In this document: positions 35,252 through 48,396 of the stretch, in pieces | Position numbering within the stretch: the first letter of the stretch is position 1 | Layout: every line of letters starts with the position of its first letter | NCBI GenBank assembly: GCA_029959195.1 | Contig: CP114118.1 | Location: 62,001-126,000, forward strand | From: Dictyophora rubrovolvata | Lineage: Eukaryota; Basidiomycota; Agaricomycetes; Phallales; Phallaceae | DNA length: 64,000 nt | Direction of reading: 5' to 3' | The notes under the pieces: generated by a model | What the model saw: the letters and a program-made list of their open reading frames with translations, nothing else | Database searches by the model: none | What the model was told of the DNA's origin: nothing | Position numbers and translations under genes: made by a program

Positions 35252-38200
35252 TTAAGGATTTTCGTCAATAAAAATTTTCAACACGTCAGGCCAATTATCA
35301 TCTGAGTCTTTATTATTGAAAGCCTTTTCCCGTTCCAGCCAGTACTGAGCTTTTTTGCCGTTCCGAAAAGGTGACCAGACGCGCTCGCCGGTATCCCTAT
35401 CTGTCGTCGCTTCAAACCAACGAGGCTTGTGAGGTGGCAGGATCCCTTGTTCGCGTTTCCGTCTCGCAGAGCGCTGATATTCCTCCTGCTTCCCTTTTAA
35501 CACATTTGCACGATCGTATCTTCCGAGTTCGAATGCGCGTTGGTCGGGTCTCAGTCGACAGTCAGTTGACGGAAGATACGGCTTCAGTGTGTCTGGACAG
35601 TCGTTTAATGTGATGGCAAATGGGGTTAGATTGAATGGCGCTTTGGGCTTCTCAGTGTTCTTCCATAAAAGCACGTATTCAGCTTCAGAGGTAGGTGATT
35701 GAGGTCCGTCTATATCGATTGTCGGTAGCAATGCGCCTCGACCTGTTCCAGCTTTGCGAGCTATCAACTGGCTATCCCATCGGCCCGCAATGTCGTATGT
35801 AACGTGGTTAAAACGGTCCATGACATGACCGTATATCTCAAAGGCATCCTTGCCTCTCCAGGTACGCGGTTTGAACGTCAACACACACTTGTCTTTCGTA
35901 CGATGATTAATGATCTATGCACCCGATTGCGATAGCATCAGATATAAAAGATGAGATCTTTAAGAAAAGAAAATGTTAACACATACCTCCATATCGCCGT
36001 AATGATCGATCGTAGTGTTACCAAGGATGAAACCGGAAACACACGTCGTAACTTTCTTCCATGTATAATGTTCGTAACGGTCGTCATTGGGGTCATCGGT
36101 TAACTTGATTTCCGCGTGTGCAACACCAGTAGGTCTAATTTCGAATGATTTCCCCATAAACTTATTCTGTGCGTCAACCTGAAGAGAAAACAATCAGTCA
36201 AAGCCACAAACCAAAAGATCAGATTTCAGAAGCCACATACTTCTCCATAATACTTCCAATCACGGCCCTCTGCCCAACATGCACTGATAGGTGGATGATG
36301 CGATACTTGCTCAGAGTAATATCGGTAATTTTTGTCTAAACGAACGTATTCAAAAGTTTCACCCTAAAGAGACGCAAATATATTCAATGCTGGACTTGTA
36401 ACGGACAGTAATCTAAGCTTACCAGCATTGGATTGAATGGCTTAGCTATTCGACCGATGGTGCTGGAATAATTGGACATGGCAAACGCTGCTACGTACGC
36501 CAGACGCCGATGAGGGTCCGTTTCAGTAACCGCGGCATCCACTGTTGTGGTTCAAATGAGTAACTAAACATACTACAAGTGAAGGTGAGACAACGTACAG
36601 CACTCTGAGAACTCCATATCCTCCGCCTTAACGAGCACGTCAGTCATTGACCGATATTCACCTAAATTCTGGCTAAACAAACTTACCATCCGCTGCAACA
36701 TACTCGTCGGCTCATTGAAATAAACCGGAAACGTAATCTTCGTCAAATCCTTTCCAATACTGTTCTTCAGAACCTGCCACAGACTTGTACTTGGCCTGTC
36801 GTCGCTCCTGATTGGAAGGAATTCTCGTAAATGCTGGTAGCCAAGGTAAGGTTGCATCTCGAAGGGGATGGATGTGGGGGGGGAAAGATGTGCAGAGAGC
36901 GTCGCGCTAATAACGAGATTGGGGAGATTGTTGCTTTCAATGGCGTCGAAAAATTCGTCCTCTTCATCTGATTCACCTTCGTCTGAATCTATCATGGCTG
37001 GTTCGGCTTGGGCTGACAGGGTGGAAGTTACGATGATCGGATGGGATACAACAACCTTTGCAACGGGAGCTATGGGCGTTTGCGCTGAAGTTGGAGAAGT
37101 AGGGGAGGTAGATGCGGACTGAGACGCAGAAATTGCATCAACGACATCAGGCAATGCAGGTAACTCTCTCGTAGGCTTCTGACGGAGTGTAATGGATCCC
37201 GTTTCATTGTTGAGTAAAAGGCTTCGCCGTCTCGCCGACCTCGCCCGTTCCCGCTTCCTGATCTCGTCCTCTAACATCGCGCCCTCTTTAACAACGATGC
37301 TCAAACTCTCCTCCCACATCGACGCACGATCGCGTTCTTTCCTCAACACATCCTGAAACCACTGTTCCCGCTCTCTGGTCATTCGGACGTACTCGTTGAC
37401 AACCTGCTGAGCTTGCAGAAGTGATTCTTTGAGTGCAGATTCGGCAGGCGAAATCTGTCTTTTCGGAGATGGGGAATTCAGGGTCGAGCCCATGACAGAC
37501 AGTAACTGGGCAGTAATATCCAGTTGTGCGATAGCGGTGTTACCCTGCAATTCGATTGAATTGCTATGCGGAGGGTGAGCTCCAGAGCTGGAAGACGACG
37601 AGTGCGCGAACGACCTTGTTTCGTCATCGGGGTAACCTTTCTTAGTGTGTTCTTCTCTTTCGTCCGTGCTCGACCCTCGGCTTCCATTACGTGTGTGCTT
37701 AGTAGTCTTTTCTGAGGTCCGTATACTGAGCGTATCCGAGGCACTGCTTGCTCGCATAGGCTCGTTCGGCAGGGAAAGCGAAATAGGTGTGGGACTGGGA
37801 TGATTCTGGTACCATTCTATATTTTTCTTGATAGCTTGCACCCATCGCGCGGCCTCGGCCTGATGGTTTGCCTTCACATACCACTTTTGAGCGCCGGAAG
37901 AACCGGAAGCAGCGTTGGCGGAAGATTGAGTGTGGCTCCGACTAGGCACCGAGTGAACTTCAAAGCGGACTCGTTCATTATTATGAAACTTGAGTACAGC
38001 GGATGCCATAGAAATGGAGCCACGGCAATTGAGGTTTTCGTCATCTTGGTGACGATAATCTTCCAATAGTGGGGTGAGCTGGGCAGGTTCCAAAAAAAAC
38101 GGTAAATGGAGCTAAACGTACATGATAATGTGCCATCTTTGAGGACAAACCATCGAGTATTGTACCCACGCGCAACGTTGGTGTACTTGTTCAGATAACC

Positions 38201-39348
38201 TTTTAAGGTAGGTGGCTCCGTCGGGGACGTTTCTATTAAGGTTCGATCTTGGTTGGCAACTAGCAAAAACGGTAAGAAAACAGAGACGCTTGCGAGTACA
38301 ACAAGAACAAGAGTGCATGACGGCTTACATTGGCGTAAATAGGCTTTGACACGATCGTCTTTACCCGCGGCATCGACTACTGATCTCCCCTTACGATCTC
38401 GGACAAAGACATCTGCACCAGCAGACACGGCAAGTTCCACGAGCTTGACATCTTTCCTACGCGCAGCTTCGTGCAACAAGGACAATCCCGACGCGTCATC
38501 GAGATAGGATAGATCAAGGAGAGAAGCTCGAGGGGAAGAAAGGAGGCTGACAAGAGCTGGCGGTGGTGTTGCTGGTGCAGGGGACAGGATATACGTCCTG
38601 AGAAGAGTGATATAGGAAGCTCGAAATACGGATTGGGATTCTGCGGAAAGAAAGGAAAGGGATAAAAGTAAATGGTAAGATCCGAAAATGGATTGGTTTG
38701 TAAAGAAAAGTATTGGCATACCTTGAATGACATCACGCACTTCCTTTGTTCGAGCCACGTCACGGGGTGTTAATCCCTTATCATTGCGGAGAGTATCATT
38801 TATGCTGGACTGATCGAGTAGAAGGGACACCACGTCAACACGTCCCAGGGTAGCCGCTAAATGAAGTGCAGATACTTGTGACTGAGGAGGGTGAATTGCG
38901 TTAGGAGAGATGCTTCGGTGTTGGAGTAACAAGTCAATTGTGTCATCTGTTGAAAATGCTTGTTGGTAAAACAGTTATGCGAGATTAGAAGAGACATATA
39001 CAAGACGCGCAACGTATGGCGAGATGTAAAGCTGCTGCCCCTAAATCTACGCCATTGTCTGAAACTTTGCTTCGGTCTCGACCAATTTCAGTTAGGATTG
39101 GCTGGATTAGAGCGAGATCACCTAAATATGAAGGTATATTGTAAGTCATTTCAGAATAAGCACGAAAAAAACAGGCTCGCACCGCTCCGCAAAGCAGCCA
39201 GTAGTTTGACTTGGTATAATGGCTCCGTCGCTACGAGGACAAGAGGGGAAAGTTGCGTTTAGATGATAAAGGAGCATGCGTAGACAATACGTTCTGACTT
39301 ACAAGGCGATATATTTGTATGACTCGACGATGGAACCGAGGAAGGCAT
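35252..39348 (-). CDS. OSH1: Oxysterol-binding protein with ankyrin repeats and PH domain
   Basis: Sterol/phosphoinositide exchange protein of the Osh1/Osh2 type, acting at membrane contact sites. The start [15 protein letters not shown] at 39348 is followed across introns by [19 protein letters not shown] and ankyrin repeats ([64 protein letters not shown]). A PH domain follows ([28 protein letters not shown]...[12 protein letters not shown]), then a Ser-rich linker with an FFDAIE-type (FFAT-like) motif, EDEFFDAIE, and the [42 protein letters not shown], the family signature [23 protein letters not shown] and [23 protein letters not shown] lies where OSBP and Osh1/2 carry the VAP-binding FFAT. 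Length (about 1,150 residues) and domain order are complete. Confidence 0.93.
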
Positions 39349-42072
39349 CGACGAACGTGGAGCTTGGTGAAGAGTAGTTTTTGGGAGAAAAGAAGCGCCG
39401 GCCCGCGGATTAGTAAGAAAGAGCGGTTACTAATTGTCCCAGTCCCCACGTCCAACCCACGTCATTCAGCTCAACTTCTGAGGCTGTTTCATAGCGGAAG
39501 GTTATATGAATTGCTCGTTTTTGTAATGACATCTTATCTAATATTCACGAAAACCATGCGTAATTCAGTTTCTCATCTAGCTGGAAACATATTTTTGATT
39601 TTCTGTACTAGATTTTGAAGGTAATTAAAGCAAAAATGCATAGACTCCCTTTACTAGTAACATGACCACGACCATAACTTTCGCGATTCTCTCACACAGC
39701 TTCACAAAAAACCAATTAATGAAAAATGAATGGATGGCGCAAGCTTTGGGGGCTGTTTTATTACAGAAGAACTTCCGTGAAGTCACTCGTAAGCACATTA
39801 AGGGTTTATCTCATTGTTATTCGTGTGATTTAAGATTATACAGCGCAACGGATGAGAGAATTAACAGAGATCAATGTACATAGAACATTATAGGACTTAA
39901 CAAATACGTTCATTCGAATTGGAGGTTCTCCTCTTGACATCTAAATCAAGTCGACCCCTCGCATGGGTTAGTCCCGCCCGTCGAAATATAATACCCACCG
40001 AAAGGAATTACTTGGAATAGTCAAAGCGAAAATGAAGACAAGATAGCTTTGGAGGCAAACATACTGGATTATACAGCCCACGTCCGACGCACGCATCCAA
40101 CTCCAGCATTTCCCTTTTAGAGGATTTTCAGGGTAGGCAGCCAAATGGTGGGAAGAAGTTGGAATCTTCTTTCTGAAACGCGTCCAGGCCTACTATCTCA
40201 CGCAAGTACTCCAGGTTTTATTGAGATTGGGAGGGAGTTCACCTACGACGCTGGCCAATCGTAGCCGTTGTTAGGCTACCCGAACTTGAGTCGGTTGTGA
40301 CCAATTCAAATTGCTTTTACACCACTGACGTCTGAGGTGCACCAGAATCTTTGAGGCCAATCAATCAACGAACCGAATGGACCAGTCTGAGTAAGTACTA
40401 CTTGGTAACTGAGCACAATCAATTGCACGTGTCATATTTCTTTCATGAACTTTTCCTCTTATTCTATGGATATTGCTTGTGAATATTACACACTTGTTTC
40501 TCAAACTACAACGTGTTTACCAATCACTATATAGACGAATCTGATTGCAACGGTGACCGGTAACCAGCGATCAGTGATTCTTCAAGCCAAATTATCTCAA
40601 CCACTGACAGATTAATGTCGAAAGTGGGAACAATGAATATAATACTTTTCACGTGAGTTCCCAATATGTTATTGGCACTCTGAATGATGAATCACTCTGA
40701 AAAATTGTCAGCTGCGCGAGCGTGTCAACTGCTCTTGGCCCTTAAACTCTCGATTCTAACGTGTGATGAACTGCTTGACAACTTCTTTCACCAATACCTT
40801 GCATGCCAACTCTTGTGATGTATCATCATGTATGGACCACGTCATATCATGACATTACTCCGGTGTCTCCCTGTGGACTCTAAGCTCCCGTCATTTCCCA
40901 TCCGTCCTGAGTTTATTTTGGTAACTAACACTCATAAATGTCAGGTTATAATACGGACGAGCGTGTAATGGCGCGGGCGCTGTTGAGCTTTACATGTTGA
41001 CCGAAGCCTCGGTTAACACGATTTGCGATGATCATCGCGGGAATCGTCATTGCTCTCGCACTGCTGTCAGAGTAGGCCGTTTCAAGGCCTCGCTGTCTGT
41101 TTCGTTGCCCGTTTCGAGATGTCGGGAATACCTCGGGAATACCACTTATCCCGTTTTAACTCTGAACACCCCCGCTGCCCGTCCGTTTCGATGACCGTTT
41201 CGTGCGCCGTTTCACCTATGTTGTACAGTTGCTCAAAAAAATCTTATATGATTTATTAAAGAAATATTTCTAGAAATTGTCCTTAAAAATTCATCCCTGA
41301 CCGAGAACGGCCGATGGATGAAACGGACAGCGAAATGGCCTTGAAACGACCCACCCCGACATCCCCTAATTCCAGTCCCGTACATTGAAAACGCCCATTT
41401 ATGGTTGACCAATACATTGTTGGGTCGAACGCCAATTTTTTTTTTCTTTGCAGCGGGTGAATGGATAAAAGGATCAGGTAATACGTGGTGTCATCTAATT
41501 GGGAAGAACAATATATGTAGAATATAAGGGGGAAAGTGTTGTCTGCTGAAGAGAGCCAGGAGGAGCTGACAGGGAAAAAGGGAGTCTGTGGAAGGGGAGA
41601 TATAGGATAAAAGTAGGATAGAAAATGTATTTTAGTAGAAAATAGAGGCGAATACAAAATTGAACTGTGGTCTGAAGTAAACTAAACTGTCCGCTATTTT
41701 TCCGCGTGCTCTCATTCGTCAGCTGAAGAATTCTCTTGTCCGGGAGTCCCCGAACTCAACACCCGCGGCACTCGAAGGTACAAAGCGCGTAATTGCAATT
41801 TCTTCTGGTGTATTGAAGAAAAATTATGCCTCGGCCACCGGCGTACTTGAGAAAGGAGATGAATTCACTGTTTATGAATGCTGGACCAGGTCCAAATCAT
41901 TTTCCCGGTACTTTGTTGCGTTATGGATGCGAGAATAAAATTCAGAAAATGGCATATCTGTTCAAACTTTCGGGGCATTTTTTGCACTTCTTATTCACAG
42001 TTATGATAATCAGATTGGTCAGACTCTGATATCCAAAAAACGGTGAAACACATCACATGCAATACTACAATA
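39349..42072. other. Intergenic, 2.7 kb
   Basis: No gene supported. It holds the inverted repeat at 41071-41365. A 73-codon frame at 39662-39883 has no family resemblance. Confidence 0.4.
41071..41365. repeat. Imperfect inverted repeat with CCGTTTCG motifs
   Basis: The left arm (from GTAGGCCGTTTCAAGGCC at 41072) matches the reverse complement of the right arm (GGCCTTGAAACGACCCACC near 41337). CCGTTTC is repeated six or so times in the left half. It has the look of a decayed non-autonomous DNA transposon; ends and target duplication are unclear. Confidence 0.4.
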
Positions 42073-43900
42073 TTACTGCTCCATTTGGATGACCAAACCC
42101 TTCCAAAATTGGCATCGAGCCAATTGATCGCTGGGTACGGTCTCCACAGTCGTAGCATTGACTTGTAGAAGAAGCCTCTCGTTTGTGTCGGGACTAAACT
42201 CGGGCCAGAATACGCTACCTTGTATCGTGTGCGCATTGGGATCGAGGAAGCGAACGAAGCTGGTATAATACGCTTGGAGTATTGGCGTTAATGAGATATC
42301 ATTGAAATCGAAAGTTGAGGTACTTGATCCCGCTGGTGTATTTCCGGGGCCGAAGACGTTGGATAGTTCGCTGGTGTGTGAAACGCCAACTCCCTGCTGG
42401 ATTTCTGAAGGCGTTAAGACGTTAAATCTGTCAAAACAGAGGATTGTTAGAATTTTCTTCTGACTAGACTGAATCTCTAACCTATAGTTCCAGGATTTAG
42501 TGTGCTGAGATATGACACTAGACATTTCGAGACCTGGACAGATGAAAGTTGTTTCACCATATGCAGCAGCGGCTGACGGGAAAAATGCAGCATGACCATT
42601 GAAAGGAGCTTCTTTAGGGTATAGGACGTTGATAGCCGCGGTGTTTGCGTCAGACAACTGAGGGAAGTTATCTTGCATAAAGGATGCGACCTCTGCAGGG
42701 GAGGAAGCATTCGATGCAAAGATGGTTCCTTCATTCGTATCATCACTAATAGAAATTAGGATTGAGCGAAAGACACTATGAAATCGTGCATACCCGAATA
42801 CAGACGGGACTTTGACAAATTTTCCTTCTTCAAAAAGTCGATAAGGGAAATCAGGAAAGAGATCGCCGTCGATCGTGGGAGTAAACGGGAATAGTGAAAC
42901 AGACGTTCTACCAGGGTACGGCATTTCCTGATTAGCCAGCTGCAGCACTGTACTATTCTGTTGACGTAGACAAGTTAATGGATCTTCGCTTGACCCGCAT
43001 CCTGCCCTGGATGCGAATAAGTCAAATTGCCATTCTAGCTGAGAAACGCGGAGCTGGGTTGGGAAGAAAGGAGATATGCCAAATACACCGGCAAAAAGAT
43101 TGGTCGGAGCGCCACCGAATGCGACAAGGTGAAGTGCGATACTACCGGCTCCAGCACTGTCTCCTACCAGAACAACTCTGCCGGGATCTCCCCCAAACTG
43201 GATAAGCATGAGATTAACTAGTCAGATGGTGTATTAGACATAGACAAACTTTGGTTATGTGCTGCTGAACCCATTCCAGTGCAAATCGTTCATCCTGGAA
43301 CCCAGCATTCAAATCGCCGTTATTTGCAACCTTTTCGCTAGCCAGAAACCCGAAAGGACCAACGCGATAATTGATGTTGACGAATACCATCTTATTTCCC
43401 GTAAACTGTACTAATTCCGAACCGTTATACTAAATTTGATTAAATCTTAACTTGAGAGAAACGAACGTGATTTGGAAAATGGTTACGTTGGCGTTTGCAT
43501 TTGTGCAATATCCTCCGCCCTGAATCCAGAAGAAAACAGGGAGTTTGGATTCTGGGGTTGCGTCCGAAGGTGCCCAAACGTTCAAAAATAAGCAGTCTTC
43601 GCTCGAAGCCTCCATGAGCCCCTGGCCCACTCCAAAGCAAATAGGCCCAAACTCCTTGGCGGGTTGTACTCCAGTGGTGTTCAAAGGAGAATGGGGCCTG
43701 CGGAAACGCAAATCACCTAAAGGTGGTGCTGCGAATCGAATTCCGAGGAATTGGTTTTGGCCATTGTTTTGTGCAGTGCCCTCGTAAACCGAGTAACCGA
43801 GGTCGACGATAGGAGCTTTGGAAGTAACAACGGTGATTAACGATGACAGGAGGCAAGCCAGGGCTGCCTTTACCCACAAAGATTTTCTACAGGAGCTCAT
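42073..43900 (-). CDS. Secreted type-B carboxylesterase/lipase
   Basis: Alpha/beta-hydrolase that cleaves carboxylic esters, probably outside the cell. It begins with a signal peptide (MSSCRKSLWVKAALACLLSSLITVVTS). Family marks are FLGIRFAAPPLGDLRFRRP, SEDCLFLNVWAP with the disulfide cysteine, the oxyanion loop WIQGGGYC, VNINYRVGPFGFLAS, and DERFALEWVQQHI. The triad is visible: nucleophile serine in GDSAGA, acid in DDTNEGTIF, histidine in VGVSHTSELSNVFG. The elbow has Asp where GESAG is more common. Introns are short; the exon after FFWIQGGGYCTNANA continues across a small intron near 43425-43490. C-terminus QFWKGLVIQMEQ. Length near 540 residues, normal for the family. Confidence 0.88.
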
Positions 43901-45132
43901 TATAGGGTCTAGGTGATGTAATGCTTTCCCCGTTCATTATATAGGAATCTTCGCTTACGACGCTTTATAACTCTTGAATGAAAATTCGCTCGATTCCAGT
44001 CCTCCATAGGTTGTGAGATATCGCCTGGGTGACGGACCGCAAGGGATGTCGCACGTGGTAGGGCGACACGTCAAGACCTTGGGTAAAGATCTGTCATTTC
44101 TGCTAGTTTTTTCACGAACAAATCATGACATATGACCTTGAAGAAGTTCGATTTCAGCATCAGATGGGCCGAGATGTTCTCTTTATGGTGGGGTGGGATC
44201 CGCGAAGAGTAAATGTGGGAGAATAAAGGCGAGAGTAATTAAGAAAGAAGATGTGCCGTAAATCGCGCTACGAAGTATGTTGCCGAAGCACATTTTCAAG
44301 AAACATTTTCGTGAAGGTGACCTGAGACCACGATCTTGGGGATATTGTGCGTACACAAAATCTAGGAATCGCATTTCCATGAACCATTTCCATGAACGCT
44401 CTCCTACGCTCTCGGGTGGTTGATTGATCATGTTGAGTCTGAGATGACATTGACATGGTAGCTATTACGGCAATCGATTATTAGACAGAGAAGCATAAGG
44501 CTACTGCTCACATATACTCAAGGAGAAACTATCTAGCTAGCAGATTTCGAAATTGGGGTCCTGAGCATTATAGAGCTTTGTTGACAAACTGTTGACATAT
44601 TTCAAATTTTCATGTAACGGAAAACTTGAAGATAATCGATCAGCTCATGAAGCAACCTGAGCAATGGAAAGGCAGAAAATTATACCGTCAACTTGAATCA
44701 AACAGCAGTTGTACTCATCTTGGCTAAAAGTCCGTTTTGTCTTGGTGTTGTCGACAACGCTGTGTAAATTCTAAAGTTACGTAATAGACGCTCGAATGTT
44801 TGGCCAACCAGACGAAAATCATGAGACTTTGATGAGACTAGCGGGCCGTGAGTAATGTCATGACTCATGTAATTGATTCGCCTCACGGTTCAAAAACAGT
44901 AATAGGAGCGGCTCAAGGATGGGAGGGTTAAAAGAATCATACATGAGAAATTTATTCAAATTTAGCAATGGAGTATTTTAAATCTGATCCGCTGTACTCA
45001 CACCCTTCTCTCTCTGGTTCGAGAATGAGCGGACCAGCACGAGAGTTGCGTTTCATTCTCAACGAGACTACCGTGAAAAGCTTGTTAACCATGATACATT
45101 CAATATATAAACCAATAATAGTTTTGTCTAGT
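43901..45132. other. Intergenic, 1.2 kb
   Basis: Nothing supported; an 82-codon minus frame at 44183-44431 lacks motifs. Confidence 0.4.
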
Positions 45133-47630
45133 CTATGCGTCGTACACCGTAGTGAACAAGCCTTCCTCTTTGGCTTTGATTTCTAATAACGATCAGTTTA
45201 CATCTCAAGTATGACGAATTAAAAGACTTACGGAGCGCGACATGCGTCGAATGAAAGCGGCACTGCGCAAGATTACCTATATTGAGAATATTTTATTAGG
45301 ATATTTATTGGTATGTAGGTAGCAGCGGAGATGTTAACCGTACCCATGATAACATAAACATTAGGAAGACCACATTCGGTATACAATCCTCGCATTTCCC
45401 CTTCGTTCGTTAAACCCCAGATCGGTTTCATTTTGTCAACCAAATTTCCAGGGAAAATCCTTCTTGCCGTATCATGTGCATCTCCGAACCTAATCGAACA
45501 GATTAAAAGTTATATAAATCGGCTTTCATGCATTGACTTACCCAGTGGCACATATGATAACATCTGCCTCCAGATTAGAGCCGTCTTCAAATACAAGGCC
45601 ATTCTCGGCAATTTTAGCCACACTGCCCTGCTTTAGTTTGATTTTTCCTTCAATAATTGACTGGCACGCTCCGACGTCTAGGACATTGGCATATTGGCGC
45701 TTTTTTTAAATAAAATTCAAGCTCACCGATATAATAACCACTTCCCTTCTCCCAAGCCATAGTAACGAATCCAGAATTATCCGGACCATCGTGATATTGG
45801 AAGCCGACTTTGTCAAGACCTTCACGAAGTTCCCTAACAAGTCGTGTCAAGCTGACATTATTCAATACTGCACTGGACTTACTTATCCACTTGTCTTACC
45901 ACAAGCATGGCTCTCTCGTGATTTCTCTTTTTCAAGAAAACAGGGAATGACGCATTGATGAGATCACAAGTTTCGATTGGAAGTCCTTGCTCAGAGTACA
46001 GTGCTGTGAGAGACAGAGATCAGATCAGTGGAGTAAAGTAATGGTAAAGTAACCAGAATTCATTACTTCCGGCTATAATTGGTAGCGCTTTAGTCGCCGA
46101 TACTACGCATGTCGGAGATCGTTGAACCTGAAATATATCGAAGTCAATTCTTGATAACTTTCACCGATAAATTTCTTTTTACCATTGTAACGTCAACGCC
46201 ACGGTGCACACAATCCTGACAGATATCGTGGGCTAAGAAGTGCGTAAGACGATACATAGACATTCCCATCATATGTAACCTACCGGATGTACATGCCCCG
46301 ATTACAACAACTTTCTTCCCCTTGTAGTCCGTAGCTCGCTTAAACTCTGTTGAATGTAAAATCTCGCCTTTAAACGCGTCCTAACAAGAAATCACTAAAC
46401 GACATCTTTACATTCAAAGCAGAAATATTTTACCGTTCCGGGAAATTGGGGCATATTCGGGATACCACCCAAGAATCCGAAAGCCAGAACGACATGCTTG
46501 GTACGGAAGATGCGTTTCGAACCGTCACCTTTCAAAACGGTGACTATCCATTTGTCCTTCGCATCGTCCCGTTCAATGGACGTGACTTGACTTGAAGTCC
46601 AGACGTTGAGATCCAATGCCCGAGCGTACGCTTCTAACCAATCCGCGAGCTTTTGTTTCTTTTCTGTAAAACGCTTCGTGGAAAAGTAAAGTAATATCAT
46701 ACCTTTTTGGCAGCTGCAAATACAGGCCATGTTTTGGGGAAGCTTTATATAAAGAAATGTAACATTAAGATGACGGTTCATTCACGCTCTAGCAATATGT
46801 GATGGACTAACGGAAGATGCGGCATATGAACAAACCCTAAACACGGCTTAGCACGAACTGAAGGTATGAACTATGGCAAGATACTACTACGCACAAACAG
46901 GATCATGAAGGCAAAGCGTGTCATAACGGTCTCTCCAATTATCTCCAACAAGGGGGTTCTTCTCAATAATGAGCGAAGTCACTCCTTGGTCGTATTTCAG
47001 TCTAGCAGCAGCTTCAAGACCAGCGTGTCCCGCGCCAACAATAAGAACTTGAGGATCTTGCTCCTCGAAATTCATCTCCTTTGCACGGTCCTCAACCCAC
47101 GCGCCATTGTTCAGTGCAGAATCGCGACGCAAACCGACGTTGGGAGGGAAATTTTTGAGTTCGTCCAGGTTGGTGAAAACGGCATGAATCTTCCATTCGC
47201 CGTTTGGAGTTGGAACGAGACGGAAAATACCCGAACATGAACCAATTGAGGTTTCGAAATCGAAAAAGGCTTGGATCATTAGCAGATCTGGAGTAGGCTT
47301 GAGCAACGAAGCTGGTTTGGAGGGGTTGGTTGATAGCCTGACGTTGCTGATTTTAGTCTGTTCAAGTCGGGCATTCAAGAGTTTTCGAATATCGTCATGT
47401 CCGCAGATAGTTCTGAGATCCCAGGTGAGAGCGAGCAGATCTCTCCATATTCCGTCTTGGAGAAATAGAGAAACAATGACATCGACTTTGTTTGATGACA
47501 ACGCCTCGAGAAAATGAGGTGACCATTCAGCGAGAACCTTTGAAACGTCGATATCTCTGGGTGGATCGATAATACCAAACCTCTCAAAAGTAGGGAGGAA
47601 AATCCGTTTGTCCAAAGACGGAGCGGCCAT
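45133..47630 (-). CDS. Flavin-containing monooxygenase with NTF2-like N-terminus
   Basis: FAD/NADPH monooxygenase. Residues 1-175 resemble an NTF2/SnoaL-type module (SKVLAEWSPHFLEALSSNKVDVIVSLF...GIFRLVPTPNGEWKIHAVFT). Then comes the FAD Rossmann motif VLIVGAGHAGLEAAARL, EKNPLVGDNWRDRYDTLCLHDP, KQKLADWLEAYARALDLNVW, the second dinucleotide site VVVIGACTSAHDICQDC, and the FATGY-like stretch ADVIICATGF. It ends NLAQCRFHSTHVALQIKAKEEGLFTTVYDA, with the stop at 45133-45135. This combination is common in mushroom FMOs (AidA/YUCCA-like group). All introns have GT-AG ends as read. Substrate unknown. No signal peptide. Confidence 0.87.
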
Positions 47631-48396
47631 TAATGGTGGTTCAGAGATATGATTTGGGAGCCAAAATTAAAAAATTTTAACCTCCCCGCATCGCCCATTT
47701 GCCCTCGCTATATAGCCAGCCAGCTGGCACGAGTTTTTTTTCTTTGAGAGTGCGTAGACCGGACTTAGAATATACCCTACCTGCTGACTAATGTGTCTCG
47801 GTGGAGTATGCCCGTAAAGTCTCTCACGGCATTCATGTTTTCCCCGCTTCAGGCCATTCTGTACTCGGGATCTCAAAGGCATCTCGGACATGGCAGTGTC
47901 CTAGTAATTTCGTTTGCTAGTACTCTTTGTACATACGAGTCATTCATCTCGAAAATCCATGGAACGAGCTCTATTCCCTAAATAACGAGATTCAGAGTCA
48001 ATTCGGCGCCACGTTGCGGCATTTGTTCCGATATACAAAGTTGCTCGCTCCATACAAACAGCCTACTCTGACGGTTGGCTGATTCTAGATATAACCAAAG
48101 ATAATACTATAACCTTGCACGATGAGTTAATGTATTCGAAATACTATAACATATTAATTTGAGGAATTAAAACACCAGCATTGTCATGATTATACTCTTC
48201 CTTTGTACCATCAGGTATCAGCCTGAGGCTTTGCGAATCGGGTAAAGATAATTTGATACTTCATACACAACGACCACGGGAAACGGTGTTTCTTTCAATT
48301 ACGACATTTTCGACATATCTAATAAACGGACTTGTTTAAGGAGCTCATAAACAAAAGTTCTAGTAGCAAGCACCCAATTGAAAATTGGAGGAGTAT
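47631..48396. other. Intergenic, 766 bases
   Basis: FMO promoter side: a TATATAG-like box on the minus strand near 47710. Otherwise nothing recognised. Confidence 0.4.

Noticed and set aside
44183-44431. 82-codon minus-strand frame
   Set aside because: No motif or splice context.
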